Below the pieces are notes generated by a model. That model had not been told where the DNA came from. It worked only from the letters and a program-made list of their open reading frames with translations, and ran no database searches. A program made the position numbers and the translations under genes. Shown piece after piece: positions 17,261 through 26,078 of a stretch of 64,000 bases of DNA (positions are counted from its first letter, which is position 1; every line of letters begins with the position of its first letter). Source of the stretch: Haladaptatus halobius (lineage in GTDB: Archaea; Halobacteriota; Halobacteria; Halobacteriales; Haladaptataceae); assembly GCF_020618475.1 (NCBI RefSeq), contig NZ_CP085341.1, forward strand, positions 62,001 to 126,000. Reading direction: 5' to 3'.

Positions 17261-17887
17261 ATGAGTTCGAACCGATACGTCTACGGGGTGGTCGAACAGA
17301 ACGAGTTCGAGTTCGACGCCGACGCGGTTGGTGGCGCGGACCGAGTGTACACCGTCGATTACCAAACACTCTCCGCCGTCGTCTCGGACATCGACACGAC
17401 CGACCCCGAACGAACCGACGAGGACAGCAAAGCGCACGACGAGGTGCTCCGTCGTGTGCTCGAACGCGACGACGTGGACGCCGTCGTCCCGATGCAGTTC
17501 GGGATGGCGTTCAAGGACAACCGAACCCTGAAGACCGTCCTCCGCGGGGCGAGGCGGGCGTTCACGAAAGCCCTCCACGAGGTGGACGGCCACGTCGAAC
17601 TCGGCGTCAAACTCGTCGCCGACGAGGATGCCGACCTCCCTCGCGAGGAGATCCGCGACGATGTGGGAGGACGACTGTCGGAAATCGCGGCGGGCGAGAC
17701 GGACGACGATCTGTTCAGCGATCGACTCGTGTTGAACCGCTCGTACCTCGTCGCCCAAGACGACCGCGAAGCGTTCGGCGAGGTCGTGGACGATGTGCGC
17801 GAGGAGTACGGCGACCTCACCGTCCAGTACACCGGACCGTGGGCACCGTACAACTTCGTGGACATCGAGATCGGAGCGCAACGATGA
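17261..17887 (+). CDS. gvpF: Gas vesicle protein GvpF
   Basis: 208 residues, GvpF/GvpL family, usual length for GvpF. Seen: RYVYGVVEQNEFEFDADAVG at the N-terminus, VVPMQFGMAFKDNRTLKTVL, and C-terminal VQYTGPWAPYNFVDIEIG, the family's GPWxPYxF signature. GvpF is the accessory protein known to contact GvpA in Haloferax/Halobacterium studies. Start ATG is directly preceded by a TATA box. Stop overlaps gvpG (ATGA). Codon use is visibly more GC-rich than in the flanking chromosome-like DNA. Confidence 0.95.
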   Translation: MSSNRYVYGVVEQNEFEFDADAVGGADRVYTVDYQTLSAVVSDIDTTDPERTDEDSKAHDEVLRRVLERDDVDAVVPMQFGMAFKDNRTLKTVLRGARRAFTKALHEVDGHVELGVKLVADEDADLPREEIRDDVGGRLSEIAAGETDDDLFSDRLVLNRSYLVAQDDREAFGEVVDDVREEYGDLTVQYTGPWAPYNFVDIEIGAQR

Positions 17888-18138
17888 TCGTCGTCGATGA
17901 CTCGCTCGTGCGACCGTTCGTCTCGCTCCTCGACGTTCTCCACTCGATGGCGCTGGACGAGATGTACGACGTGGAGGGGATTCAGGACGAACTCAAGGAG
18001 ATGCACTTGCTATACGAAATCGGTGAACTGTCGAACGAGGAGTACCGAGCGCGGAAAGACGAACTCAAAGCGCAACTGGAGGTTGCGGAGGAAGTTCACG
18101 AGCGATTGCGGAACGGAAAAGTCGAGGTAAAAGGATAA
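17884..18138 (+). CDS. gvpG: Gas vesicle protein GvpG
   Basis: 84 residues, the standard GvpG size. Hydrophobic N-terminus (DDSLVRPFVSLLDVLHSMAL) followed by the helical charged repeat ELKEMHLLYEIGELSNEEY and ARKDELKAQLEVAEEVHERL, a coiled coil. An essential accessory protein of gas vesicle assembly in halobacteria. Overlaps gvpF by 4 bases and gvpH by 1 base (TAATG). Confidence 0.94.
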   Translation: MIVVDDSLVRPFVSLLDVLHSMALDEMYDVEGIQDELKEMHLLYEIGELSNEEYRARKDELKAQLEVAEEVHERLRNGKVEVKG

Positions 18139-18554
18139 TGGGATTGTTCGAACGGCTAGTCAGATTGGCGAACGCGCTCGCCGAAGAAGACGGGAGCAGA
18201 ACGCGCTCCGGAGAACTCGGCGATGCCGGGGGGCGAATCAACTACGCGGTCACGTTCGACTCCATCAGTACCGACTCCCCGCAAAGCCAACGACGTTCGT
18301 CGGCGTCGCGCCAAGAGTACCTCACGGACGTTCGGGAGGAGGGTGACGAGCTCGTCGTCACCGTCGACGTACCGGACGTGTCGGAAGACGACCTCTCGGT
18401 CAGGTTCGACGACCAGATGGGCACGGTCGAGATTCGAGACGCAGAGCAACCCGTCAAGCGTCTCGACCTCGACCGGAGCGATATGCACGTGACGGCGGCG
18501 GCGTATAACAACGGCGTGCTCGAACTGCGGTTCGGAGGGTCGGAAGATGGATGA
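18138..18554 (+). CDS. gvpH: Gas vesicle protein GvpH (Hsp20-like)
   Basis: 138 residues. The C-terminal half is an alpha-crystallin/Hsp20 fold: YLTDVREEGDELVVTVDVP, then VRFDDQMGTVEIRDAEQPVK and NNGVLELRFGG. The N-terminal half is shorter than in the Halobacterium protein. GvpH chaperones or modulates gas vesicle proteins and is dispensable. It shares its last 8 bases with the next gene. Confidence 0.92.
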   Translation: MGLFERLVRLANALAEEDGSRTRSGELGDAGGRINYAVTFDSISTDSPQSQRRSSASRQEYLTDVREEGDELVVTVDVPDVSEDDLSVRFDDQMGTVEIRDAEQPVKRLDLDRSDMHVTAAAYNNGVLELRFGGSEDG

Positions 18555-19320
18555 CAAACAGATCGAAGCGTTCGAGAAGGAGGTGCGGTCGGTCGTCGAG
18601 CGACTGAAATCGGCGTTCGAATCGTCGGAGTCGTTCGAAGAGGTTGCAGACGAAGCGGAAAAGCTCTGGTCGGTATTGGACGAAGGGGAAGACGTGCTCG
18701 ACGAGATCGACTTGACCGATGTCCCGGACATCGTCGACTCGTCGGACGCTTCCGAGGCCATCGACGTCGAAGATATTCCGAAGGCGATCTCCGAGGGCGA
18801 CCCGGAGGAGGCCATCGACACGTTGGGCCTCATCAAAGCGGTCGAACTCCGGAAGCTGTGGGGGTCGACGGACATGCGCAAGCTCTGGCGGGAAGCGCGC
18901 GAGTTGGAGGACGCGGTCGACGATCTCGGCGACTCCGACGACGGCGAAGACGATGGGATGGTGTCGGGGATGAGCACCGACGCGGGAGGTGCTGACGTGG
19001 ACGTAGACGGCGAGATGCGGTCGAAGCTGTACCAAGCGAAGATTCAATCCGAACTGCAAGACAGCGTCGAGACGTTCCGCGAGAAGCTGCTCGAAACTCG
19101 AAACGAACTCGCCGCCATTAAAGCGGAGAACGAGTCGATAGGCGGCCCCGGCCAGCCGAACTCGCGCAACCCGACGGCCTACTCCACCATGGCGCAATCG
19201 CGTACGGACATGGGGAGCGCGGGGAGCTTCTCGACGGTTCCGCGGGAGACGAAATACTCGTCGGCACCCAACATGAAGCGAATCTACGGCGATAGGTTCG
19301 AGGAGGAAAACGATGAGTGA
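18547..19320 (+). CDS. Unnamed protein in the gvpI position
   Basis: 257 residues, acidic and helical. It sits where gvpI is found but is far longer and shows none of the basic composition of known GvpI. Helical N-terminus (FEKEVRSVVERLKSAFE), a conserved core at 72-106 (IDVEDIPKAISEGDPEEAID and a Trp), a coiled coil at about 165-200 (QSELQDSVETFREKLLETRN) and a C-terminal tail with STMAQSRTDMG. The core and tail recur in the protein at 1169-1927. Overlaps gvpH and gvpJ, so it is an integral member of the operon. Function unknown. Confidence 0.8.
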   Translation: MDDKQIEAFEKEVRSVVERLKSAFESSESFEEVADEAEKLWSVLDEGEDVLDEIDLTDVPDIVDSSDASEAIDVEDIPKAISEGDPEEAIDTLGLIKAVELRKLWGSTDMRKLWREARELEDAVDDLGDSDDGEDDGMVSGMSTDAGGADVDVDGEMRSKLYQAKIQSELQDSVETFREKLLETRNELAAIKAENESIGGPGQPNSRNPTAYSTMAQSRTDMGSAGSFSTVPRETKYSSAPNMKRIYGDRFEEENDE

Positions 19321-19702
19321 CGCGAAACCGACGCGCAGTCAGTCCGACCTCGCGGAGATGCTCGAACTCCTGCTCGACAAGGGCGTCGTCATCAACGCCG
19401 ACATCGCGGTGACAGTCGGCGAGACGGAATTGCTTGGCGTCCAACTCCGAGCTGCCATCGCCTCGTTCGAGACGGCAGCCCACTACGGACTGGAATTTCC
19501 GGAGGGTACCGATATGAAGCGCGTCGAGGAGGTGGCGGGCGTCGAAGAACTTCCGGAGTCGGAGGCGGTGACGGTCGAGGCATCTAACGAGGAGGGAGAC
19601 GAGGAAGTGGAGGCGGAAGAAGCCGGAGAAGAGGAGGAGACCGAAGAGACTCAGGAAGAGAAGGAAACGCAGGAGGTGACGGCGGAGAATGAGCGCGATT
19701 GA
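19313..19702 (+). CDS. gvpJ: Gas vesicle protein GvpJ
   Basis: 129 residues of the GvpA/J/M family. Core: DLAEMLELLLDKGVVINADI, then VTVGETELLGVQLRAAIASF. Unlike GvpA it lacks the VDVWAR sequence. The C-terminal 50 residues are almost pure Glu with Thr and Val, longer than usual. GvpJ is a minor, essential vesicle component thought to act at nucleation or in the tips. Overlaps both neighbours by 8 and 14 bases. Confidence 0.93.
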   Translation: MSDAKPTRSQSDLAEMLELLLDKGVVINADIAVTVGETELLGVQLRAAIASFETAAHYGLEFPEGTDMKRVEEVAGVEELPESEAVTVEASNEEGDEEVEAEEAGEEEETEETQEEKETQEVTAENERD

Positions 19703-20006
19703 GATCGACGGCGACGACGCGGGACGCGGACTCATCGCGCTCGTCGTCACCCTCGTCGAACTGCTAGTCGACGCCTTGGAGCGTGAGGCGGTTCGGCGGA
19801 TGGAGCACGACGACCTCGACCCGGAGGAGATAGAGCGACTCGGCTCGCAGTTGGCGGCGCTGGAAGCGGAGATAGATCGCCTGAAAGAGTCCGAAGGAAT
19901 CGAACGCGAGGTGGATGACCTCCGCGATGACTTGGACGCCCTGCTTACCGAGGCGCTGGTGGACGTCGCGGAGCACGAACCAGAACTGGAGGGCCTCGAT
20001 GGCTGA
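19689..20006 (+). CDS. gvpK: Gas vesicle protein GvpK
   Basis: 105 residues. Starts with the diagnostic IEIDGDDAGRGLIALVVTLV and continues ELLVDALEREAVRRMEHDDL, then a coiled-coil segment (ERLGSQLAALEAEIDRLKES). Essential accessory protein in halobacteria. Overlaps gvpJ by 14 bases and gvpL' by 8 bases. Confidence 0.94.
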   Translation: MSAIEIDGDDAGRGLIALVVTLVELLVDALEREAVRRMEHDDLDPEEIERLGSQLAALEAEIDRLKESEGIEREVDDLRDDLDALLTEALVDVAEHEPELEGLDG

Positions 20007-20154
20007 GATCGGAGTCCGGTCGGCGGACGCGACGGAGTTCGAGGAGGGACGGTACCTCTACTGCGTGGTCGATTACACGACGGTAGAGACCGAATTTTCG
20101 GAGATGGGCACCGACGGCGAACCCGTCTTGTTCGCCCCCGAACTCGACGCATGA
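19999..20154 (+). pseudogene. gvpL: Truncated GvpL (51 residues)
   Basis: Only the N-terminal strand of GvpL is present: EFEEGRYLYCVVDY, then about 25 residues ending FAPELDA and a stop. GvpL is normally about 270-290 residues and ends in the GPWxPY-type region shared with GvpF; all of that is missing. The stop still overlaps the gvpM start by ATGA, so the change looks like an internal deletion or replacement that kept coupling to gvpM. GvpL is among the eight gvp genes reported essential, so vesicle formation would need GvpF or another locus to replace it. Confidence 0.8.
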
Positions 20155-20399
20155 AACCGACGAAAGACGACCACGCCGTGGTGGATTTGCTCGACGTACT
20201 CCTCCGTGACGGAGCCGTGATACAAGCGGACGTGGTCATCACGGTCGCGGACGTGCCGCTGGTCGGGTTGAGCCTTCGCGCCGCCATCGCCGGGATGTCG
20301 ACGATGACCGACTACGGCTACTTCGAGGAGTGGGACGCGGTGCAACGCCGACGCACTCGCGCGCCGGATGACCATCCGCTGCTCCCCAGCGAAGATTAA
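20151..20399 (+). CDS. gvpM: Gas vesicle protein GvpM
   Basis: 82 residues, GvpA/J/M family, close to the known GvpM length of 84. Core: AVVDLLDVLLRDGAVIQADV, then VITVADVPLVGLSLRAAIAG and MTDYGYFEEWD. Last gene of the rightward operon; no gvpD or gvpE regulator follows. Confidence 0.93.
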   Translation: MKPTKDDHAVVDLLDVLLRDGAVIQADVVITVADVPLVGLSLRAAIAGMSTMTDYGYFEEWDAVQRRRTRAPDDHPLLPSED

Positions 20400-20643
20400 G
20401 GAACCTCACGCGAAGGCTCTTTGAATAGTTATGTGATGACGAGATTCGCCTCCAACATTGTCTATTCGATCATCTCGTTTTCGCATCTACCCAAATTTAC
20501 GAGCAGAACAGGAAGAATGACATCCCCGTGGTCGTGTATCCTCGAAGAGCATTAACTCTAGTCGGTTGCCGTTTACCATTTACCGAATATGACCGATTCA
20601 CGTGGGCCGACCAGTCCATCAACGATGGGTCGCGCGTCACCGA

Positions 20644-20841
20644 TTAGAATTGGTGTTGGATGTCATTTTGGTCGGCGGATTGAATAATGATTTTGTCCTC
20701 GCGAACACGAACGAATACTTCATCACCGATCGTCATATTGGCTACTGCCAGCTCATCCTCATGCAAATTAATATGAACGTTGTGATAGTGCCCGTGTTCG
20801 TCTGTCATCCCGCTTGGACTGAGCGTCTTTCGTCGTACCAT
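20644..20841 (-). CDS. Small AbrB-like protein
   Basis: 65 residues from the ATG at 20841 (five residues could be added). Sequence VRRKTLSPSGMTDEHGHYHN, then VHINLHEDELAVANMTIGDE and VFVRVREDKIIIQ follow the swapped-hairpin AbrB/MazE-like DNA-binding fold. Such single-domain proteins are common in haloarchaea, with unknown targets. Orphan gene; the next ORF is over 500 bases away. Confidence 0.7.
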   Translation of the reverse strand: MVRRKTLSPSGMTDEHGHYHNVHINLHEDELAVANMTIGDEVFVRVREDKIIIQSADQNDIQHQF

Positions 20842-21372
20842 CAGGCTCCTTATCAAGTAGGTTTTCGATGGCTACACTTAGCGATTCTGCTGGCAGTCTC
20901 TCCCCGTTTTTACACACTCAAGGAAAAAGCCCACAGCTTCAGACGTATGGTGACTTCGACAGCGTGATGCGCTATGGTATTTATCTACACAGTACAGTAG
21001 GAACTGGTGGAGCCAAGCCGGGGTAAACGCCTCTGGTGACCGAGACCACTGTGCCTTCGGGTGTATGTCCTGTCGTGGAACAAGGAAGCTCACGAGTTTA
21101 TTCATGCGAGGCCATCATTTTCGGTACCTGTTTCTCTTGTAGTCAGTGTAGAATTGATTCCAGTGAAGTCTCCCGATCAGACAGAATATCTAGGGTGGTG
21201 TCTGGAGGACTGGTAGGGAAATAGTAATCGACATCGATGACTGCGAAATCAGCATCCATCAACCCCTACCTTCAGATCCGATATATTCAATCCACATCGC
21301 CCGCTATCCATCCGACCATCACCAATACTGATCAAGAATCAGCTTAATACGCTGTGTCGTGTACTCAGACAT
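20842..21372. other. Intergenic stretch, nothing recognised
   Basis: No frame with convincing protein character on either strand. The last 40 bases contain the start region of the DUF2270 gene. Confidence 0.35.
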
Positions 21373-22059
21373 ATGAGCACCGATGATGCACACAGATTTG
21401 ATCCGGAAGCGCCGGAAGAGCGAGAAATCGGGCGCGAGATGGTCGACCAGAGCACCGGGCTTGGCTCGGTGATGGCCCATTTTTACCGCGGCGAGATGGA
21501 CCGTGTGTCGACCTGGCGCCAACGACTCGATGAAACGACAACGTGGGCGGTGACAGTCATCGCAGCTCTGCTTGCATATGGTTTCTCGACGAGTGGTACA
21601 CCCACTATTATCCTTGCTGGAATTGTCGTTACGACGATTTTTCTTGCAATTGAGGCACGTCGCTACCAGGACTATGATGTTTTTCGCGCCCGGGTTCGTA
21701 TCTTACAGGAGAATCTCTTTGCGAACGCACTTGATCCCTCTGAAGGCGTTGAACAACGAGATTGGCGCCGGCAACTTAGCGAGGACTTCCGTGACCCAAC
21801 ACTCAGGATCCCATTTTCAGAGGCGATCGCCCGACGGCTGCGCCGAATCTACCTTTGGTTGTTGTTTCTTCTTCTCGTTGCCTGGCTCTTCCGACTCACC
21901 ACTGTCGCACAGGGCAAGACATGGATAGATAATGCGACGATCGGTGTTGTACCTGGGAGTATCATTTTAGGGCTCGTTGCAATGTTCTATCTCGGGCTGG
22001 TGTGGATTACGTTCCGCCCACGGTCGCGGCGCGCGAGAGAAGATTTTGGTCGCGAGTGA
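21373..22059 (+). CDS. DUF2270 family membrane protein
   Basis: 228 residues. The N-terminal soluble motif (FDPEAPEEREIGREMVDQ then GSVMAHFYRGEMDR) is followed by a TM pair (WAVTVIAALLAYGF; IILAGIVVTTIFLAIEARR), the DYDVFRARVRILQENLFANA loop and two C-terminal TMs. Close paralogue of the protein at 36986-37681 (about three quarters identical by eye) and distant relative of 11675-12262. Family function unknown. Confidence 0.9.
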   Translation: MSTDDAHRFDPEAPEEREIGREMVDQSTGLGSVMAHFYRGEMDRVSTWRQRLDETTTWAVTVIAALLAYGFSTSGTPTIILAGIVVTTIFLAIEARRYQDYDVFRARVRILQENLFANALDPSEGVEQRDWRRQLSEDFRDPTLRIPFSEAIARRLRRIYLWLLFLLLVAWLFRLTTVAQGKTWIDNATIGVVPGSIILGLVAMFYLGLVWITFRPRSRRAREDFGRE

Positions 22060-22363
22060 GAAATTCAGGAGTCGGAGAAACGCGATGAACACCATTCCAG
22101 AATACCTTCGCTCAAGCGCTAAAGTGCGCGTGCGGCCATGTTTGAAACCTCATGCCGGTTAATGCTGGCGTGTATTAAAGCAAACAATGTTTCGAGGAAC
22201 TAGAGTGCTCCCTCTGCAAATAGTTGTGGTCTGTTTTTGTTTTACTTGTCCAAACGAGGAAGGGATGGTAAATAAACCTCATAATTAATATAGAATAATC
22301 CTTGAGATAATCGTCAGTTTGATCGATCCCCGACGCTGAAGGACTACTCAAATCATGTTGTTT
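22060..22363. other. Intergenic stretch, nothing recognised
   Basis: Separates two convergent genes. No coding frame or repeat noted. Confidence 0.35.
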
Positions 22364-22510
22364 TCACTTGAGCCGGCGAGACATCACCAAGGTTCCAAGA
22401 ATCAACAGACCGATGCCCCAATACAGAGAATCGCCTGGGAGCCAAATCAAAAGTAATGTAACAATTCCCGAGCTGAGTAGCGACCAACCGATTGTCGTAT
22501 CGTAGCTCAT
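22364..22510 (-). CDS. 48-residue two-TM membrane protein
   Basis: A short ORF with ATG at 22510. Two hydrophobic segments (WSLLSSGIVTLLLIWLPG and LYWGIGLLILGTLVMS) flank a short loop and end in the positively charged RRLK, giving an in-in hairpin topology. A TATA-like ATGCTAGTATATG lies before it. Too short to place in a family. Confidence 0.55.
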   Translation of the reverse strand: MSYDTTIGWSLLSSGIVTLLLIWLPGDSLYWGIGLLILGTLVMSRRLK

Positions 22511-22843
22511 ATACTAGCATAGTTGTATCTCTACTTAGCCTCCCTGGTTTCCTGAACGAATACCTTGTTGGATACTCGAAAATCAGCTCCCTATTAGTTG
22601 GATGGACGTGTGATTGGCTAGTCTATTGGATACAAAGTGACTGTTGAAAGTCGAATTTTTCCATCCTCGGAAGTTTTACTGATTTCTCCAAGCTGCACTA
22701 TGTGGATCAGGAGGATGACAATGTATAACTATTAGCTGTCAGAATTGAGCCGTCATAATCCCATACACGGCCAATTCCCATCGACTTCCTTGTATGTAAA
22801 TTCGAACAACATGTCCTCAAATCAGACTCATAGCTCAATCCGT
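22511..22843. other. Intergenic stretch, nothing recognised
   Basis: AT-rich spacer. No gene supported on either strand. Confidence 0.35.
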
Positions 22844-23818
22844 TCAGTTATCTGTTGGCTCTGGACAATACTTCGTACCGACAATGACCTCCAACTCTTG
22901 CGGACGAACAGATAGTGAGAGCTGCTGGTGTGTACGTATCTCCCCATCCAGGCTAAATTCGATGTCCTTATCTTGTTGACTCGTGATTTCGAGCTGCTCT
23001 GTAGTAAGTTGGGTTACGTGTTCTGTTTCCTGTCCAAATAACCGCTGTGTCGCAGCCTCAGTGAGCAGATCGTTCGTTGGCATTTCTTCGACGATCGTTA
23101 TCTCAAAAAGACCATCTTCTACGTTAGCCTGGCCACCACCGCCCGTGAACCGACGGGCATTGCCAATGAGTATGCAGAGCGCGTCACCCGTCCATGTTGC
23201 TGGGTTTGTTTCAGACATCTCTTGAGCATCGATTTCTACGTGAAGCGGATCAAAATCAGCTGCTTGCTGTAAACCACTGATCACGTAGGCAAGTGTGCCG
23301 AACCGTTTTTTCAAATCCGAACTGGTCTCTGCACTCGTCTTTGCTGTCAGTCCAGCAATACAGGAATTCGTGAATGGTTCACCGTCGGCGATGCCCAAAT
23401 CAATGCGTCGTCTTTCACCGGCTCCAAGGAGTTCGAAGGCGTGTTCGATGTTCATTACCCCGATATTCTGGGCGAAATTGTTTCCTGTTCCCCCCGGAAT
23501 AACAGCGAATGTTACATCTGTAAGCGAATCTGCCTGTGTAAGCCCGTAGACGACCTGGTGTATAGTCCCGTCTCCACCACAAGCTGCAACCAATTCGGCG
23601 TCCTTGTCAGCAGCTTCTTTAGCAAGAGCGACTGCATCACCCTCTTCCTCCGTCTCTCTGATTATATACCCACGATCCGCCGCACGTGAACGCACTTCAG
23701 CCGCGTGATCAGCACTCCCACTAGCTGGGTTCAGTATAATCCACCACTCATTGCCATCGTCATGTGAATGAGTCTCGGATACGTTTACGCCATTTTGGAA
23801 CGACTTATCGTCTTTCAT
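22844..23818 (-). CDS. Diacylglycerol/lipid kinase family protein (YegS-like)
   Basis: 324 residues from the ATG at 23818 (an upstream start at 23854 adds 12). DAGK catalytic domain motifs: ILNPASGSADHAAEV, CGGDGTIHQVVYGL and IPGGTGNNFAQNIGV. C-terminal beta-sandwich continues with GNARRFTGGGGQANVEDGLF and the DGEI strand. Enzymes of this family phosphorylate diacylglycerol or other lipid alcohols at the membrane; substrate here unknown. The GGDGT nucleotide loop is intact. Confidence 0.9.
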   Translation of the reverse strand: MKDDKSFQNGVNVSETHSHDDGNEWWIILNPASGSADHAAEVRSRAADRGYIIRETEEEGDAVALAKEAADKDAELVAACGGDGTIHQVVYGLTQADSLTDVTFAVIPGGTGNNFAQNIGVMNIEHAFELLGAGERRRIDLGIADGEPFTNSCIAGLTAKTSAETSSDLKKRFGTLAYVISGLQQAADFDPLHVEIDAQEMSETNPATWTGDALCILIGNARRFTGGGGQANVEDGLFEITIVEEMPTNDLLTEAATQRLFGQETEHVTQLTTEQLEITSQQDKDIEFSLDGEIRTHQQLSLSVRPQELEVIVGTKYCPEPTDN

Positions 23819-24314
23819 GGTTCGGAAGAAATTCGCCTGAAATACATTCCTCAAATGTATTGCAGCCCATATGCATCCTTCGGTTAACCTCAGACCCGTA
23901 TCGATTTGGTGCCGGCGTGTTGGTCTTCGACGGAAGATTAGGAACCGTTAATTGGCAAAAGAAGAGGTACTTCCCGTAAATATTGGATAATGTTGGCCGT
24001 CTCTACGCTGACCATAGCCTTTGACTCATCGAAGTAGCGAATTAATTGATGTAGGTCTGTAACGCAGTCGGTATGATTGTATAGACACGTACACAGGACA
24101 TGGTCATATATTTTCACTCACTTTTCAAACTGAAACAGGGCAAGTTGCGGTACAGGCCGTTTATCGCTTGTAGTGTTTGTTCCTCGTTAGGAATCAACAA
24201 TCAGGATTATACTAACCAGTGGAGCTATCGAGAGAAAATGCGATGATTTGGTAGTAATTATTATATTGCGAGAAAGGTCAAACTTGCTCAATAGGCAATT
24301 CGATCATCGACTCA
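23819..24314. other. Intergenic stretch, nothing recognised
   Basis: About 500 bases of AT-rich DNA; no coding frame or RNA seen. Confidence 0.35.
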
Positions 24315-25421
24315 TTAGACCCCTACTTCTTTGTCTGCCTCTAATGGATCCTCCAGCTCACCTGCGATTACTTCGAATGTATCGGTCGCAGTAACGAGAC
24401 CGACAGTGCGACCATCCTCAACAACCATTGCCAGTTCCTGTTGATTCTGCTGAAACTGATCAATGAGATCACTCACCGCGACATCTGGTGGGATCGTCAT
24501 CGGAGGAGCAGCCACATCGCCGAAACTGCATTCACCATTTTCTAATTGCTCCTCATTCTGAAGCACTGCTGGAACGTGAACGGTTCCCACGACATCGTCA
24601 AGATCTGTTCCGACTAATGGAAAGCGGTCATGAGGCCTTTCACGCATTCTACTGATGTTCTCCTCAGTTGTCCACTCTGTGGAGATAGCGACGATATCGT
24701 CCCGGTTCACCATAATATCGGCTGCGTGGATTCGATCAATAGCGAGCGTATTGATCACCTCTCGGCGCCGTTCAGAAGGAAGATCCATATGTGTTAAGAT
24801 ATTGCCCATCTGACCGAGTAATTCACTCCGTGTCGCACCTTCAGCTGTCCCCTCCTCACGCTCTTCCTCAGCCCACGAACGAGTAATTTCGACTCCAAAC
24901 AAGGTGAGCAAAGCTTTGGCCGTCCAGTCAGCGAGTCGGATAATCGGAGAGAGAATGCGTGTCCACCAATAGAGAATTGGCGCGCCGTACTTCGCGATTG
25001 TCTTGGTTCGTTCAATCCCCAGGTATGTCGGTGCCTGTTCACCAATTGTAAGATGGAGCAAATTAATAATTGCTAGTGCACTAATCACTGCGAGCGTTGT
25101 ATGCCCTCCACTCTGTCCACCGAAAAGACCACCAAGTCCAAATACTGAGATAAGCGGATCGATAACGGCTGTAAGTGCGGGTTCAGCGGCCACACCGAGC
25201 CCGACGCTACAAATCGTAATACCAAGTTGGCACCCGGATAGATAGATTTCGAGCCGTTCAGTCATTTCCCATGCGCGCTCAAGACCTTGCGACCCTTGGA
25301 ATTCTTCCTCGGCGAACTGGCGAACCCGAGTCATCGCAAATTCGATCGTGACAAAGTATCCGTTTCCTAGAAGAAGGATAAATCCGATGAATAGGCGAAC
25401 GAATGTAAGTGGATCTGCCAT
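24315..25421 (-). CDS. CNNM/DUF21 transmembrane protein with CBS pair
   Basis: 368 residues. An N-terminal CNNM (DUF21) membrane domain of about 190 residues contains GNGYFVTIEFAMTRVRQFAE, LSGCQLGITICSVGLG and LTIGEQAPTYLGIERTKTIA (the acidic half of TIGELVPK-type motif). A linker leads to two CBS domains (about 205-265 and 290-350), the second with ELAMVVEDGRTVGLVTATD. The C-terminal CorC/HlyC domain is absent. Family members are linked to Mg2+/Co2+ or Na+ homeostasis. Confidence 0.9.
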   Translation of the reverse strand: MADPLTFVRLFIGFILLLGNGYFVTIEFAMTRVRQFAEEEFQGSQGLERAWEMTERLEIYLSGCQLGITICSVGLGVAAEPALTAVIDPLISVFGLGGLFGGQSGGHTTLAVISALAIINLLHLTIGEQAPTYLGIERTKTIAKYGAPILYWWTRILSPIIRLADWTAKALLTLFGVEITRSWAEEEREEGTAEGATRSELLGQMGNILTHMDLPSERRREVINTLAIDRIHAADIMVNRDDIVAISTEWTTEENISRMRERPHDRFPLVGTDLDDVVGTVHVPAVLQNEEQLENGECSFGDVAAPPMTIPPDVAVSDLIDQFQQNQQELAMVVEDGRTVGLVTATDTFEVIAGELEDPLEADKEVGV

Positions 25422-26078
25422 TGTCTTCCCCTTTCTGCTGGTTTCCTTATAAATGTATTTTTATCGTGATGACCAGATTTTTCCAGCCTCCATATATCAG
25501 TTCTTTTCGGTGACCCCACGCAGGTTCGAGCGAACTCTCCGTCACTACTATAACGCCACTAGCAAGAACAATTAGAAATAACAGTAGGAGATACACAAGT
25601 ACGTAAAATAGAAGACTGATTGATCGGTTTTCAACGGATTATCCCTACTTCGACAACGTAGATGAAGCACCTGGATATCACTTTATGTAGAACAGTCAAA
25701 TTTGGCGTATACTTTCCGTCGATACCTGAGTTCTTATCTGTAACTACTCCTCTAGTCAGTGAAGCTATTCGCGTGTCAAGGAGCTACCGGCCCAAATCCC
25801 TCGATTACACCCTCATACATACGTTCGTATCTGCGCAAGCAATTTTTGAAAGTTCGTCTTTGCCTAGCGTAGATGGGTTTGCAGAGCCGATCTTTTGCCT
25901 TGTTTGCAGTGGTAATGTACTCTTCCTTCTCCTTTTAGTAAATATAGAGGCTGCAATGAGATTGTTCTTTACACTTCAAACGAAGAGTACTGATCCAGCT
26001 CGAGTGGAGCGCTGAACGGTGGAAATAGCCAACTTCTCTCTGAGTACACTCAATAGTACATCTTGGATTGTGAGCGAA
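25422..26078. other. Long gap without a convincing gene
   Basis: A 117-codon plus-strand frame (25662-26015) exists, but it has many Ser/Phe/Leu residues and few acidic ones, unlike haloarchaeal proteins, and resembles no family. Probably non-coding or decayed. Confidence 0.35.

Noticed and set aside
17219..17881. 220-codon minus-strand frame over gvpF
   Set aside because: Antisense shadow of a GC-rich gene; His/Arg/Val-rich with no domain.
19118..20287. 389-codon minus-strand frame over gvpJ to gvpM
   Set aside because: Arg/Ser-rich shadow of four overlapping gvp genes whose products are recognised on the other strand.
25662..26015. 117-codon plus-strand frame
   Set aside because: Phe/Ser/Leu-rich with little Asp/Glu, unlike haloarchaeal proteins; no domain seen.
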